Shown: positions 1 through 8,471, numbered from the stretch's first letter. The stretch is DNA of 27,624 bases from Microcaldota archaeon (GCA_026413805.1 JAOAKE010000009.1:1-27624); one strand, 5' to 3'. Notes: generated by a model from the sequence alone, not told the origin. Program-made: numbers and translations.

Positions 1-3000
1 GTCTTGCGGGTTGGTTATTGAAAGGCTTGGGGCGCTGGTGTCAAGGGTTATGTTATATACCGAATCAGAGAAGTAGGAGCCGAATACATCATACGCCATG
101 GCCGTGATGGTGTATATTCCGTCGCCGGGCACTCCCATGCTGACAGTGTAGGTTCCAATCGAAGAATTTATTGTTGAATTTACAACATTCCCTTCAGAGT
201 CCATTATTGAAATGTTAGTGTAATTGAAAAAGGTCCCATTTACAGTAAGGTTTATTGTGATGTTATTGGAGCTGTAGTTTGAGTTGCTTGCTGGCGAATT
301 TATCACAACATTTACTTGGGGGATTGGCAGTATGTTTATTTCTGTTGAGTTTAGCGGGGATGAGAAGTCTGTGCCATCAGTTGCAGCTATCTCCAAAATC
401 CATCTTTGCCAAGATGAAATGCCCGAAGTGAGATTAGCTACATTCACTAAAGCCCCAGCAGGATTGCCTGCCGAAGTTCCGCTGCTGTTTACCGTATTGT
501 TCATGTACCAAATATAGGCGTAGTTGAGAAGGTCGCCGTCCGCATCAATGGCCCGCGCAAAGCCAAGAAGGGTGGAGAAATTGTAGAAAGTGCTGCCTCC
601 AGTTGAATTATTTATAGATGCAGTAGTCATTACCGGTGGCGAATTGCTTATTGTTAGCGGAGAGGAGTTTTTCGCTGTGCCATTAAGATAGCCGTCAAAT
701 GGCGTTATTTGGCAGATTAATGTTTGTGATTTATTGTAGGAGGAATTAGAAATATGCTGGGTGGTTATGCCAGTGCTTTCGCCGTTGCGATACCACAAGT
801 AATAGAAAGAAATGGTATGGTTGTCTGGGTCTTCAGTGGTGCTATTGTAGCATGTGATGTTGCTGGTGTTCTTGTATGCCGTTGCCAAGGACAGGGTAGG
901 CGTGTTTGTCGTTGGGGGAGTGTTGTTAATGCTTATCTGCGTCGAGTTAAGCGGTGTTGAGTTTGCAGTTCCGTCAAACGCGGTTATTTCTAATGTCCAG
1001 TTCTGCCCGCCCAATACGCCGCTGATGTTGGCGACATTTGTAAGTGTGTTGTTTGCAACTCCTGTCCTGGACCCAGATGAATAAAGGGAGCCGTTCCTGA
1101 ACCAGCGATAGAAGATGGTAAGGGTTTCGTTTTCGCTGTCGTTTGCAATCGCCCAGCCAACAAGGGTGGAAGAATAATCAAAATATGTCCCCCCTGTGGA
1201 GTTGTTTATTGATGAAAGATAGGCTGTTGGGGCGATGTTTGAAGTGTTTATTCTTATTGTAGAAGAATTCATCCTTGAGCTGTTGTTTAAACCGTCAAAT
1301 GCCCACACCTCCAAAGTCCAGTTCTGCCCTCCCGAAAGCCCGCTTGTCATATTTGCAATGTTTATCCTAACCCACGGGATGCTATTGTTGAATGTGCCGT
1401 TTTGGAAAATTACCCCGTTCCTATACCACCTGTAGGTGAAGTTTATGCTGTCGTTGTCGGAGTCATTGGCCTGCGCCCATCCAACCAAGATGTCATTGTC
1501 CCAGTAAATCGTGCCGCCTGTGGAGTTGTTTATAGAAACATTTGCCATTACCGGAGCGCGGTTTGAAACAGTAATCGTGGTGGAGTTCAGGGGTGTGGAA
1601 TTATAGACTGGGTCTATTGCAGTTACCTCTAAAGTCCAGTTCTGCAATCTGGCTGTTGCGGTCATATTGGCTATATTTGTCAGGGTATTGTTGGGCATTG
1701 AAAAATACGTTCCAGCAGAGTTGAGCACCCCATTAAGATACCATCTGAAGCTGACATTTAGCGTTGTGCTTTGGTTGTCAATCACGCGGGCATACCCAAG
1801 AAGGGTGTAATTGACATAAAAGGTGCTGCCCCCAGTGGAGTTATTTATCGACGAAACCAAAACAACAGGCGGAGTCTGAGATGGGAGGATGGTGGCAGTG
1901 CTGGAATTCAGCGCTGAGCCGTTTTGCGTTCCGTCATTGGCAGTTACCTCCAAGGTCCAATTCTGGTCTGCTGCAAGCCAGCTTGTAGATATGTTTGCGA
2001 CATTTACGATGGTGTTGTTTGCTACTCCTGCCAAAGACCCGGTCTGGTTAAGTGTTCCGTTCTTATACCACTTGTAGAAGAGGGTAAGGGTGGATGAAGC
2101 GCCGTCCAATGCACGTGCCCAGCCGACCAAAGTGTCGTTGTCAAATATGCTGCTTCCATTGTTCTGATTAAGAAGCTGCACATAATTGACAGCTGGCAGG
2201 TCAGTATAGTTAAAAGTAAGAGGCCCATAGTCAACGACGTTGCTTGAGACCTTATTATTGGAGTTTGTCCTATTGTAGGGATAGCCTGGCCCTGTTGCGC
2301 CTATGAAAAATGCAGGGTAACCAGACGACCGACCAATTCCCGATACATTTATTGAGCCATTCATTATATTGTGCCAGAAATTCCCTTCTGGCTGCCCGTT
2401 TATTGTGAAGTTGAAGTGGTTATCTGCAACTGTTGAATTGGCATATACTCCGCTTGTTGCTGTGAAATTATTCCAGTAGAGAATGTTTCCAGATGCACCT
2501 AAGTATAAAAGAGGGGCAGTTCCTGTCGTGCTTACGAACTTATTGCCTATGAAAGTGCTGTTTTGGCTATAAACACCCCTGAAAGCATATTGGTTAGTAG
2601 AGGTAGTGGTAAATGTGTTGTTTATAAAAGTGTTGTTATAGACTAAAGCCGAATCTATAGAAAAGGCCGCCACAGGTGATGAAAAATTATTACCAATGAA
2701 CTGGTTTCCATATGTTAAATTTGCTTCAGATCCAAATCCCATGGCATATACATTTACATAATTGTAGATGTTTGAGTTGCGGATGATGTTGTAGCTTGAA
2801 GAGTAAATGAGATAAGCACCATAGGTTACAAATGAACCGTTGCTAATTGCCGTGATATTGTCAAGTGTGTTATTTTTAGTGTCGTGAAGCGAAATAGAGG
2901 CACTTTTAGCCTCTAAATATAGGTTTGTGAAATTGTTGCCTGTGCCATTGTTTGAGTAAAGAGCGTTTCTTCCAAGAGAAATCAACGTGCCATTAGAAAA

Positions 3001-4509
3001 GGAGTTGTAGCTTGAGCCAGATGTAATCTGTAAAGCGTCGCCGTTGCTACTTGAAGCAGTAAAGCAAGTGAAGTTTTGGAAGCGGCCATAGTTAGAGGCA
3101 GATAGACTGCAGGCACTTGCATCAGAAGAAGAATTAACTACCCTAAAATTTGAGTTGCTTATAGTTGCCAGGCTGGATGTTAAACTTAGGGCTAATCCTG
3201 TGTAATAATTGTGTGTGGCATTGCAATTGTCTATGGTCACGTTTTGTGCCCCTGAAAGGTAAAATTCGTTTGAATAGCTGAAAACGTTGCAGTTTCTGAC
3301 AGTTGCGTTGACGGAAGTAATGGAAATTCCGTAGCTGCCGGCGGAATTTGTGCCTGTTACGTTATAACCAGCACAGTCCAGCGTGATGTTTGCAGCAGAT
3401 ATGCTAAAGCATGTGGAAGAAGAATTTACAGATTGGATGAGTATATATGTTCTTCCTGCATCGTTAAGGGTGCCGCACGAAGTTACGCCTATTGAAATTA
3501 GGCGCTGGGGAGTTTGGTTGCTGCCTGCAGACTGGTCAGAGCCAAATGCTTGGTAGGTATAGTTCCCAAGGTTCAAGCCAGTGGTTGCGTTTTTGCTTTG
3601 GTTAATGAAAAGATACCACTGGCTTGTGTTGGTTCTCTGCAAAGTGGAGGCGTATTCAACGTATATTTCATCCGCATTAAGTGAGCGGTTCCATATCTTG
3701 ACTTCGTCGATAAGGCCTGTGTAAAGATTTAAAGAGGAGTTAAGCCCGCCTATGGTAAGTGGAGCATTGTTGGAAACTGTAGCGCTTGGCAGAGTTCCGC
3801 TAAATGTCAAAGAACGCTGGACGCCGTTGACGTATATTTTTACCTTGTCCGCGTTTGTTGCGCCGCTGCCATTAAAGACCAAAGCAAGATGATGCCAGTT
3901 TCCAGCAGTAATTAATCCCCCAGATGTATAGCCATTTACATTATTGCCGCTATCTATGTCGAAATATACGCTTCCATCGCTGTGTATCTGCAAGGCAGTA
4001 ACATTGCTGTCGTTTATGTATTTGGAGATTATGCCCCTCCAGTTTCCAAGGGCAGAGGGATTTATCCATACTGAGAACGTAAATTGGCTAGCGCCATTCA
4101 GGATATTCGATGTAGTGTTCGCATAGGAGGCGCCATTAAAGTAGAGCGAGCGCCCGTATCTGCCAGCAGCATTCCAGGTTGCGCCAGAGATTGTTGCGTT
4201 GTTTCTGTTCGGGCTTGAATCCACCGCAAGGGTAGAATTTTCGCCAATGCTGCTTAGGTTGTTAAAGTTATACAGGACTAAGAGGTTGCTATCGTATATA
4301 GTGTAATTGGTTCCATTCCAGTTATAGACTACTGAACCGAGGTTGGATTCATTGATGGATACGTTGATGCCTATAGTGGTATTCATTGTCCAAGAAGCAT
4401 TTGCAGGAGTGGGCGAGACAAAACCCATAGAAGGGATGGCAAAGCCAAGATTGAGAAAAAAAATAAGGGCAGCTGCATATGAGAATGGGTGTGCTATGGG
4501 TCTGGCCAA
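1..4509 (-). CDS. Giant secreted LamG / beta-helix / Ig-like repeat protein (partial, C-terminus off the left edge)
   Basis: One open frame runs from a TTG at 4509 to the window edge with no stop: 1503 residues are visible and the C-terminus is missing. An in-frame TAA lies 18 bp upstream, and TTG is the first usable start; it follows a GTGAG. Residues 1-38 form a signal peptide (hydrophobic AAALIFFLNLGFAI, cleavage likely after PANA). Residues about 90-287 are a LamG/concanavalin-like domain (GNWHHLALVFNGSG, VKIYVNG, GLIDEVKIWNRSL). About 338-740 is Asn/Ser-rich with NosD-like right-handed beta-helix character (ITLDCAGYNVTG). About 760-1390 holds six Ig-like repeats, then another beta domain. 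Asn-X-Ser/Thr sites are very dense. The role is probably a cell-surface adhesin or glycan-binding protein (inference). The gene is visibly more AT-rich than its neighbours. Confidence 0.9.
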   Translation of the reverse strand, partial: MARPIAHPFSYAAALIFFLNLGFAIPSMGFVSPTPANASWTMNTTIGINVSINESNLGSVVYNWNGTNYTIYDSNLLVLYNFNNLSSIGENSTLAVDSSPNRNNATISGATWNAAGRYGRSLYFNGASYANTTSNILNGASQFTFSVWINPSALGNWRGIISKYINDSNVTALQIHSDGSVYFDIDSGNNVNGYTSGGLITAGNWHHLALVFNGSGATNADKVKIYVNGVQRSLTFSGTLPSATVSNNAPLTIGGLNSSLNLYTGLIDEVKIWNRSLNADEIYVEYASTLQRTNTSQWYLFINQSKNATTGLNLGNYTYQAFGSDQSAGSNQTPQRLISIGVTSCGTLNDAGRTYILIQSVNSSSTCFSISAANITLDCAGYNVTGTNSAGSYGISITSVNATVRNCNVFSYSNEFYLSGAQNVTIDNCNATHNYYTGLALSLTSSLATISNSNFRVVNSSSDASACSLSASNYGRFQNFTCFTASSSNGDALQITSGSSYNSFSNGTLISLGRNALYSNNGTGNNFTNLYLEAKSASISLHDTKNNTLDNITAISNGSFVTYGAYLIYSSSYNIIRNSNIYNYVNVYAMGFGSEANLTYGNQFIGNNFSSPVAAFSIDSALVYNNTFINNTFTTTSTNQYAFRGVYSQNSTFIGNKFVSTTGTAPLLYLGASGNILYWNNFTATSGVYANSTVADNHFNFTINGQPEGNFWHNIMNGSINVSGIGRSSGYPAFFIGATGPGYPYNRTNSNNKVSSNVVDYGPLTFNYTDLPAVNYVQLLNQNNGSSIFDNDTLVGWARALDGASSTLTLFYKWYKNGTLNQTGSLAGVANNTIVNVANISTSWLAADQNWTLEVTANDGTQNGSALNSSTATILPSQTPPVVLVSSINNSTGGSTFYVNYTLLGYARVIDNQSTTLNVSFRWYLNGVLNSAGTYFSMPNNTLTNIANMTATARLQNWTLEVTAIDPVYNSTPLNSTTITVSNRAPVMANVSINNSTGGTIYWDNDILVGWAQANDSDNDSINFTYRWYRNGVIFQNGTFNNSIPWVRINIANMTSGLSGGQNWTLEVWAFDGLNNSSRMNSSTIRINTSNIAPTAYLSSINNSTGGTYFDYSSTLVGWAIANDSENETLTIFYRWFRNGSLYSSGSRTGVANNTLTNVANISGVLGGQNWTLEITAFDGTANSTPLNSTQISINNTPPTTNTPTLSLATAYKNTSNITCYNSTTEDPDNHTISFYYLWYRNGESTGITTQHISNSSYNKSQTLICQITPFDGYLNGTAKNSSPLTISNSPPVMTTASINNSTGGSTFYNFSTLLGFARAIDADGDLLNYAYIWYMNNTVNSSGTSAGNPAGALVNVANLTSGISSWQRWILEIAATDGTDFSSPLNSTEINILPIPQVNVVINSPASNSNYSSNNITINLTVNGTFFNYTNISIMDSEGNVVNSTINSSIGTYTVSMGVPGDGIYTITAMAYDVFGSYFSDSVYNITLDTSAPSLSITNPQD
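336..2225 (-). repeat. Six tandem Ig-like domain repeats inside the giant surface protein
   Basis: About six coding repeats of 285-330 bp, each encoding 95-110 residues. Four carry the opening SINNSTGG (or INNSTGG), then a TLxGxAxA strand, WYxNG, VANxxSG and QNWTLEVxAxDG, ending in LNSTxI. At DNA level the opening recurs as near-copies of GTGGAGTTGTTTAT on the plus strand near 602, 1196, 1522 and 1835. The unit at about 650-930 is the most divergent and lacks the opening motif. Such similar neighbouring units can expand or contract by recombination. Confidence 0.8.
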
Positions 4510-4554
4510 ATACTCACATTGAAATTACTATCCAAATGTCAGAATTTTTTTTTT

Positions 4555-4568
4555 AATATTTATAATTA
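4555..4568. promoter_or_regulatory. AT-rich TATA element between divergent genes
   Basis: AATATTTATAATTA lies between the giant secreted protein (TTG at 4509) and the small membrane protein (ATG at 4610). It is the only good TATA-like block in the gap, about 45-55 bp from each start, so both transcripts would have short leaders; both starts have possible Shine-Dalgarno sites (GTGAG and GGGTGG). A T10 run lies beside it at 4545-4554. Use by both genes is inferred. Confidence 0.45.
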
Positions 4569-4609
4569 TTTCTGTTTTAGTTTAGTGCAGCCTGTAAAAG
4601 GGTGGAAAG

Positions 4610-4810
4610 ATGGAATTTGCAAGGTGGGCAAATGCAAAGGCAAAGAAGCTGGATTGGGCTGACATGGCACTTGTCAAAATCAGCGCCATGTTTTTTGCGC
4701 TTGCGCTGGCAAAGCTCTGGCCGCAGCTTCTTTCGCTTGATTGGCAGTGGTATGCCCTTGCTTTCATGCTTGCAGCGCTAAAGCCAATCTCTGCAGCACT
4801 GGGAAAATAA
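4610..4810 (+). CDS. Small membrane protein, 66 aa
   Basis: A 66-residue protein starting MEFARWANAKAKKLDWADMA, with two hydrophobic segments: residues about 20-36 (LVKISAMFFALALAKLW) and 45-60 (WQWYALAFMLAALKPI). They are separated by PQLLSLD, giving a membrane hairpin. GGGTGG sits a few bases before the ATG as a likely ribosome-binding site. The K-[IL]-S...LAKLWP...L.W.WY layout resembles a short uncharacterised protein I associate with DPANN genomes (from memory, not a search). It is transcribed away from the giant secreted protein and converges on the glycosyl-transferase-like gene. No function can be assigned. Confidence 0.7.
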   Translation: MEFARWANAKAKKLDWADMALVKISAMFFALALAKLWPQLLSLDWQWYALAFMLAALKPISAALGK

Positions 4811-4816
4811 GCAAAA

Positions 4817-5623
4817 TCAGGCGTGGTTTTTTATCTTGCCAGTAAGAAGGTTAAAGCTTATTCTAAATATGTATTTTAGCGAAGTGAGCAGGGGCTTTTC
4901 TTTCATTTCATCTATAAATTGAGGCAGGTTGGCAATGACATTATTCATCATTTGTTCCTTATTTTTTGCGGGCCAGGCATATTCTAATGGAAAGGCGCCC
5001 GGGCTTATGCTCAAGCGAAGGCATATTTCTTCAGGGGTGTGGCGTTCTATTAGGTCATAAGGCAAAAGCGGCCGTGGCCCCACCAGCTTAACATCACCCC
5101 TAAGCAAATTTATGACCTGAGGAATTTCATCTAGGTGAAGCTTGCGCAATATCCAGTGGAATTTTGACTTCACACGGGGGTCGTGCTCACCATTGTGCTT
5201 GTCGCACCTTTTGCCTTCAAGGCCAGGCTTCATTGTCACTATCTTATACACAAATATAGGTATTCCGCCCTCGCCCACCCTTTGCTGAATAAGAAGAGAG
5301 CTCCCAAGTATCTTTACGCCGTGCCATTCTCTGCTAAATGCAGCCGTACCAAAAAACCTCTTCAGGGTGTTTAGGATTATTGCATCATCATTGGTTTTTG
5401 GCTTATAGGAAAAAAGCTCCCTTACAGTGCAGACTTGCTCTGCCAAAGGCTGCCTAAAGATGTCTTTCCTCATTACCTTTGGTGCATCTTTTGGAAGCCC
5501 TTCCTTGAGCAAAATTGTAGCAGAGCTACTTTGGGCATGGCCTAGATATATTGGTTTTTTATGTATAAGCATGTGCCAAAGTTGATTATGCATATTGTTT
5601 TTAAAACTATCCTTTAATGGCAC
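4817..5623 (-). CDS. Bacterial-type sugar transferase (phosphoglycosyl transferase) lacking the usual membrane hairpin
   Basis: A 268-residue protein whose second half matches the WcaJ/PglC sugar transferase family (PF02397), which moves a phospho-sugar from a UDP-sugar to polyprenyl phosphate. Visible motifs: QQRVGEGG with IFVYKIVTM (113-131), DPRVKSKFHWILRKLHLDE (148-166, containing the D165-E166 pair equivalent to the PglC catalytic dyad), PQVINLLRGD and LVGPRP (180-185). Unlike the family, the stretch between LKRFFG (87-92) and QQRVG is only about 20 residues and not hydrophobic, so the re-entrant membrane helix is missing. The post-PRP PGxTG motif is degenerate (SPGAFPLEY). The first codon at 5623 is GTG; ATGs at 5593 and 5572 are alternatives, none with a clear ribosome-binding site. 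It lies 89 bp after thiL. Confidence 0.75.
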   Translation of the reverse strand: MPLKDSFKNNMHNQLWHMLIHKKPIYLGHAQSSSATILLKEGLPKDAPKVMRKDIFRQPLAEQVCTVRELFSYKPKTNDDAIILNTLKRFFGTAAFSREWHGVKILGSSLLIQQRVGEGGIPIFVYKIVTMKPGLEGKRCDKHNGEHDPRVKSKFHWILRKLHLDEIPQVINLLRGDVKLVGPRPLLPYDLIERHTPEEICLRLSISPGAFPLEYAWPAKNKEQMMNNVIANLPQFIDEMKEKPLLTSLKYIFRISFNLLTGKIKNHA

Positions 5624-5712
5624 TGGCTAGCTGCAAAGTTGCAACGAGGATTGGCAGGCTTGAATCTTCCAAGCCAGTGCCTAAAAACCAAGCCGTGCGC
5701 AAAAAAGGTAAA

Positions 5713-6660
5713 TTAGCGAAAATGGAAAAAGCCATTGCATGAAAGTGGGGATATTTTTCCATCTTTTTCCAACAGCACCTCTTTTTTAAGCACAGTTCCG
5801 ACCTCATAAAGGTGGGTTTTGTGCCTTTCTGCCGTTCTTTTTGCTGCCAAGAAGCATTCTGGCGGAATGGCTGCCAAAACCTCGTAGTCTGCTGAGAGGT
5901 TGATAAGCTCGAGGGGGCTTTTGCCGCTTTTTTTGCAGAATTCTTCCACCCCCTCAAAGAAAGGCAGGCCGATGTATTCTATCAAGGCGCCAGTCCCGCT
6001 GGCAGAGCACAAATTATGGACTGCTGCAGCAAAGCCGTCAGAAATGTCGGTTGCGGCATGCACCAAGCCCCTCAGGTTAAGCTCGCTCATAAGCTGCGTG
6101 GGAGCAATGGGGCGCTCAAAGCGCTTTTTTATTGCCTCCTCAGTTAAAGTTAGCTTTTGTTTTTTTGACCAAAAAAGATGGTAACCTGCTGCTGATGCCC
6201 CTAGCTTTCCAGTCAGCGCAAGAATATCGCCTGGCTTTGCCCCGCTTCTTCGCAGGGGGTAGCGCGCTACCCCAATGGCTGTGCCGCACATCACTATCTT
6301 GTCGGTTTCGTTCATGTCTCCTCCTATTACGCGAGTTTTGTGTGCCCTCGCGCAAGAGGACATGCCTGCAGCAATTTGCCTAATCCCGTCAGGCGGAATT
6401 TCCCTTGGCAGCCCCCATGCTACCAGCACCCCTATTGGCTTTGCGCCAGCGGCAGCTAAATCTGAAAGATTGGCAGCAACAGTATTCCAGCCAATTCCTT
6501 CATATGAAAGGCCGGGGGGAAAGTCTTCGCCTTCAGTAAGCATGTCGGTGGTTGCCACAATGTTTTTTCCTTTGTAAGGTATGCACTCGGCGTCCTCAAA
6601 TCCGCTTTCAACCCTGAGCTCTTTTTTTATAATGCAAATCGCGTCTAATTCGCTTACCAT
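5713..6660 (-). CDS. thiL: Thiamine-monophosphate kinase
   Basis: ThiL phosphorylates thiamine monophosphate with ATP to make thiamine diphosphate, the cofactor needed by the transketolase in this window. The 315-residue length is normal for the family. Mg-ATP and substrate motifs of the AIR-synthase-like fold are present in order: EDAEC (22-26), the strand ending ATTDM (36-40), VAANLSDLAAAGAKP (61-75), VIGGDMNETD (111-120), ALTGKLG (148-154) and ATDISDGFAAA (203-213). The C-terminal LSADYEV replaces the more usual GGEDYEL. Start ATG at 6660 lies 30 bp after the stop of a 54-codon ORF, so the two are probably co-transcribed. Confidence 0.93.
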   Translation of the reverse strand: MVSELDAICIIKKELRVESGFEDAECIPYKGKNIVATTDMLTEGEDFPPGLSYEGIGWNTVAANLSDLAAAGAKPIGVLVAWGLPREIPPDGIRQIAAGMSSCARAHKTRVIGGDMNETDKIVMCGTAIGVARYPLRRSGAKPGDILALTGKLGASAAGYHLFWSKKQKLTLTEEAIKKRFERPIAPTQLMSELNLRGLVHAATDISDGFAAAVHNLCSASGTGALIEYIGLPFFEGVEEFCKKSGKSPLELINLSADYEVLAAIPPECFLAAKRTAERHKTHLYEVGTVLKKEVLLEKDGKISPLSCNGFFHFR

Positions 6661-6690
6661 GGCACTCAGTCTTTTGCAGGTGGCAATTGC

Positions 6691-6855
6691 CTACTTGCGT
6701 ATATCCTCTGCAAGTGGGCCGGAGCGAGGAGGAACCCAGCGCCGCATCTCCAATATCTTGTAGTGGAACTTGTACTCCATGGCCACTATCATGTAATAGC
6801 TCCAATGGTCAAGCGAGGCAGCAAGCTTTTTTCCAGCCGACCAAGTGTAGCTCAT
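6691..6855 (-). CDS. Small protein of unknown function, 54 aa
   Basis: A 54-residue ORF beginning MSYTWSAGKKLAASLDHWSY and ending MRRWVPPRSGPLAEDIRK. The ATG at 6855 is chosen because GGAGGA lies directly upstream, giving the best Shine-Dalgarno in this part of the window; an ATG at 6873 would place that site inside the gene. A TATA-like TTTATTTATTTA lies about 35 bp upstream. It is rich in aromatic residues with no clear signal peptide. I do not recognise the family. It ends 30 bp before thiL and probably leads that operon. Confidence 0.6.
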   Translation of the reverse strand: MSYTWSAGKKLAASLDHWSYYMIVAMEYKFHYKILEMRRWVPPRSGPLAEDIRK

Positions 6856-6885
6856 ATTCCTCCAAACAGGCAAAACTCGGGTTTT

Positions 6886-6897
6886 ATTTATTTAAAT
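6886..6897 (-). promoter_or_regulatory. Probable TATA box of the 54-aa ORF / thiL operon
   Basis: On the minus strand the AT block reads ATTTAAATAAAT, 31-42 bp before the ATG at 6855. That spacing leaves a leader of roughly 10 bases, enough for the GGAGGA ribosome-binding site. Assignment rests on position and composition only. Confidence 0.45.
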
Positions 6898-6996
6898 ATA
6901 TGTTCGTCAATAGCTAAAATTAGTTAATTGACGATTTCTTTTAGGAGCTTCGGAAATGTTTTATAGATTACAATTTGTTTCATAAAAAACAATATG

Positions 6997-7003
6997 CTTT
7001 AAG
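6997..7003 (+). promoter_or_regulatory. Probable TATA box for argH
   Basis: CTTTAAG lies 24-30 bp before the argH ATG at 7027. The bases just before the ATG (CTTACTTTCACC) have no Shine-Dalgarno site, so transcription probably begins at or next to the start codon, giving a leaderless mRNA. A second AT-rich block, TTTTATAG near 6958, is too far for that arrangement. Confidence 0.5.
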
Positions 7004-7026
7004 AATAATCGCCCCTTACTTTCACC

Positions 7027-8448
7027 ATGGCAAAAAAACTTTGGGGAGGCGCATTTGAAAAGGCGCCAAATGAAGAATTGCTTGGGTTTCTTTCCAAGGA
7101 AGACGTGGAGGCAGATGCCAGCCTGCTGGAATACGACATACAAGGCAGCCTGGCGCACGTCTGCATGCTTTCAAGACAGAAAATCCTGCCAAAGGAAGAG
7201 GCAAAGGCTATTCTTTCAGCCCTGATTTCCATCCGCAAGAAAGTGGAAGAGGGCAAGTTCTTTTTAGACCCCTCGCTTGAGGATGCCCACACCAACATAG
7301 AGGCAGAGGTTACTAAACTAACCCCTTATGGAAAAAAAATGCACATCGCCCGCTCGCGCAATGACCAAGTTTCATTGGACATGCGCCTCTACATGCGTGA
7401 TGCAGTAAATGAGGTTTCGCAAAGCCTTCTTGACCTTCAAAAATCCCTCGCCCTGCTTTCAAAGAAGGACTGCCCCTTTCCTTCATATACGCACTTTCAA
7501 GTGGCGCAGCCAGCTTCACTGCTCTTTTGGTGCCATGCACACTGGCACGGCCTTGAGCGAGACCTTTCAAGATTGGGCGATTTTTATAAAAGGCTGAACC
7601 AGAACCCGTTGGGTTCTGGGGCAATCGCGGGAAGCGGCTGGGAAATTGACCGCCACTACACCTCCAGGCTGCTCGGATTTGATTTGCCAACCGCAAACCC
7701 AATGGATACTGTCTCCTCTCGGGGAGAATTGGAGGCAGAGCTGCTGTATATACTTTCGCTTGCGATGGTGCATGCAAGCAGGATAGCAGAAGACATAATC
7801 CTTTACTCAAACAAGCGCCTTATTGTCCTCCCTGACGAATTTTCAACCGGCTCTTCCATGATGCCACAGAAAAAGAACCCCGACCCGTGCGAGCTTGTTC
7901 GCGGCAAGGCCTCGCGGGTGCTTGGCTTGGCGTTTGCAACAGCCTCAATAAGCAAGGGGCTGCCAACTGGCTTCAACCGCGACACACAGGAGACCAAGCC
8001 AGCGTTGATGGAGGGGGTGGAGGCCACGCTTGCAAGCCTGCGCATCCTTGCCAAGCTTCTGCCGAGCCTTCAATTAAACCGCGAACGAATACTGTTGGAG
8101 CTTGAAGAAGGATATGCCTCAGCCACTTCGCTTGCTGACTTGCTTGCTAAGAAAGGCGTCCCCTTCCGCGAGGCGCATGAAATGGTAGGAAAGCTGGTCA
8201 GAAGCTGCATTGCCCAAAAGAAGTTTCTCTCGCAGCTCTCGGCAGAAGAGGTCTCGGCCATCGGAAAGGTAAAAATCTCGCCAAAAGAGCTTGCAGAGGC
8301 AGTTTCAGTGGACAAGACCGCAAACTTTTCTGCCAAATACAAAATTCCGAAGCAGTCAAATTTTGCAAAGCTGCTTGCAGAAAGAAAAAAAAGGCTGGCT
8401 TTGGCTGAAAGGCTTTTGGAAAAGGAAGTGCGCAAAATAATAGAGTAG
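7027..8448 (+). CDS. argH: Argininosuccinate lyase
   Basis: ArgH cleaves argininosuccinate to arginine and fumarate, the last step of arginine synthesis. At 473 residues it is full length. Family marks: KLWGGAF (4-10), DAHTNIE (86-92), the substrate-binding ARSRNDQV (108-115), SYTHFQVAQP with the conserved H156, NPLGSGA (193-199), and the fumarase/lyase signature GSSMMPQKKNP (275-285) carrying the catalytic-loop serine. The usual HTGRSRND reads HIARSRND here and YNRDLQED reads FNRDTQET, mild departures from bacterial enzymes. It starts leaderless behind a TATA box. It stands alone: no argG or other arginine gene is visible, and it converges on the small ORF at 8472. Confidence 0.95.
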   Translation: MAKKLWGGAFEKAPNEELLGFLSKEDVEADASLLEYDIQGSLAHVCMLSRQKILPKEEAKAILSALISIRKKVEEGKFFLDPSLEDAHTNIEAEVTKLTPYGKKMHIARSRNDQVSLDMRLYMRDAVNEVSQSLLDLQKSLALLSKKDCPFPSYTHFQVAQPASLLFWCHAHWHGLERDLSRLGDFYKRLNQNPLGSGAIAGSGWEIDRHYTSRLLGFDLPTANPMDTVSSRGELEAELLYILSLAMVHASRIAEDIILYSNKRLIVLPDEFSTGSSMMPQKKNPDPCELVRGKASRVLGLAFATASISKGLPTGFNRDTQETKPALMEGVEATLASLRILAKLLPSLQLNRERILLELEEGYASATSLADLLAKKGVPFREAHEMVGKLVRSCIAQKKFLSQLSAEEVSAIGKVKISPKELAEAVSVDKTANFSAKYKIPKQSNFAKLLAERKKRLALAERLLEKEVRKIIE

Positions 8449-8471
8449 GGCAGCAGTGCGGGTGGCAGCTG

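Noticed and set aside
990..2234. Short frames on both strands in the first 4.5 kb
   Set aside because: They overlap the single open minus-strand frame from 4509 to the edge and have low-complexity, Ser/Thr/Val-biased composition typical of shadows.
5607..5957. A 116-codon minus-strand frame overlapping the thiL 3' end and the start of the sugar-transferase gene
   Set aside because: Out of frame with the well-conserved thiL and without protein-like composition or motifs.
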